Positions 4,975 through 5,032 of a stretch of 5,032 nucleotides of DNA are shown here, one piece after another. Each line of letters opens with the position of its first letter. Positions within the stretch are counted from its first letter, which is position 1. The notes beneath the pieces were generated by a model that saw only the letters and a list, made by a program, of their open reading frames with translations, did not search any database and had not been told where the DNA came from. The DNA is from CAYUNA01 sp047629355. Lineage in GTDB: Bacteria; Bacteroidota; Bacteroidia; Chitinophagales; Saprospiraceae. The stretch is from positions 1 through 5,032 of the forward strand of contig JBLHWU010000335.1 of assembly GCA_047629355.1 (NCBI GenBank). Direction: 5' to 3'. The position numbers and the translations under genes were made by a program.

Positions 4975-5032
4975 CAAATATCCTCAATATTTTCTAGCGT
5001 TGAAGACCCTAGAGAAACAGGTAGATGTTTAC
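4966..5032 (+). CDS. N-terminal start of an ISAs1-like transposase (partial, runs off right edge)
   Basis: Twenty-two codons from ATG 4966 stay open to the window end. The peptide contains SIFSSVEDPRETGRC, which matches the N-terminal signature of ISAs1-family transposases and the associated domain: a short amphipathic lead, then a DPR-x-x-G/R motif before a hydrophobic segment, here beyond the edge. An in-frame TAA at 4951-4953 rules out an earlier start, and the MQDQI beginning fits the usual few residues before the motif. DDE catalytic residues cannot be seen, so whether the element is intact is unknown. The element's left end should lie between the pyrophosphohydrolase stop (4889) and this start. 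Its terminal repeat cannot be fixed without the right end, although the stretch near 4902-4925 is the natural candidate. Confidence 0.65.
   Translation, partial: MQDQISSIFSSVEDPRETGRCL

Noticed and set aside
4974..5032. Minus-strand open frame ending in TGA at 4974-4976 with a hairpin and T-run after it
   Set aside because: It would look like the end of a converging gene, but the opposite strand encodes the recognisable VEDPRETG transposase start over the same bases, which is the better explanation.

Overview
The window looks like chromosomal DNA of a Bacteroidota member. AT-rich intergenic DNA surrounds moderately AT-rich genes, there are no clear Shine-Dalgarno sequences before the starts, and a TAnnTTTG-type promoter element precedes the largest gene. 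That gene is a fused alpha+beta branched-chain-type 2-oxoacid dehydrogenase E1, an arrangement common in this phylum. Placement in a Saprospiria-like lineage is only a guess from protein flavour.

Layout, left to right, all genes on the + strand: (1) 3-197, the C-terminal end of a probable DDE transposase entering from the left edge. (2) 198-714, a 517-bp AT-rich gene-free stretch full of folded DNA: a three-arm hairpin cluster, a 10-bp tandem repeat, a long imperfect inverted repeat (296-468), a GC-rich patch, and a perfect 42-bp palindrome followed by a T-run. (3) 715-2106, a membrane-anchored, envelope-facing beta-propeller dehydrogenase of the PQQ-dependent glucose/sorbosone dehydrogenase family. 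(4) 2107-2310, a spacer with a hairpin terminator and a probable promoter. (5) 2311-4308, the fused E1 enzyme. (6) 4309-4550, a spacer with a strong intrinsic terminator and several copies of an 8-bp word in both orientations. (7) 4551-4889, a small MazG-type nucleotide pyrophosphohydrolase. (8) 4966-5032, the first 22 codons of an ISAs1-like transposase running off the right edge, with its start codon inside a hairpin.

The three complete genes do not form an obvious operon. Each has its own spacer, the first two are followed by hairpins, and their functions (periplasmic sugar/alcohol oxidation, branched-chain 2-oxoacid decarboxylation, nucleotide-pool cleanup) are unrelated. They are best read as monocistronic housekeeping or metabolic genes lying between two different insertion sequences.

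I see no convincing new multi-gene system. The items most worth a second look are the non-coding structures: the long imperfect inverted repeat, the 42-bp palindrome with its GC-rich flank, a repeated 12-mer, the transposase start-codon hairpin, and a C8 tract inside the dehydrogenase gene. No rRNA, tRNA or CRISPR array was recognised.
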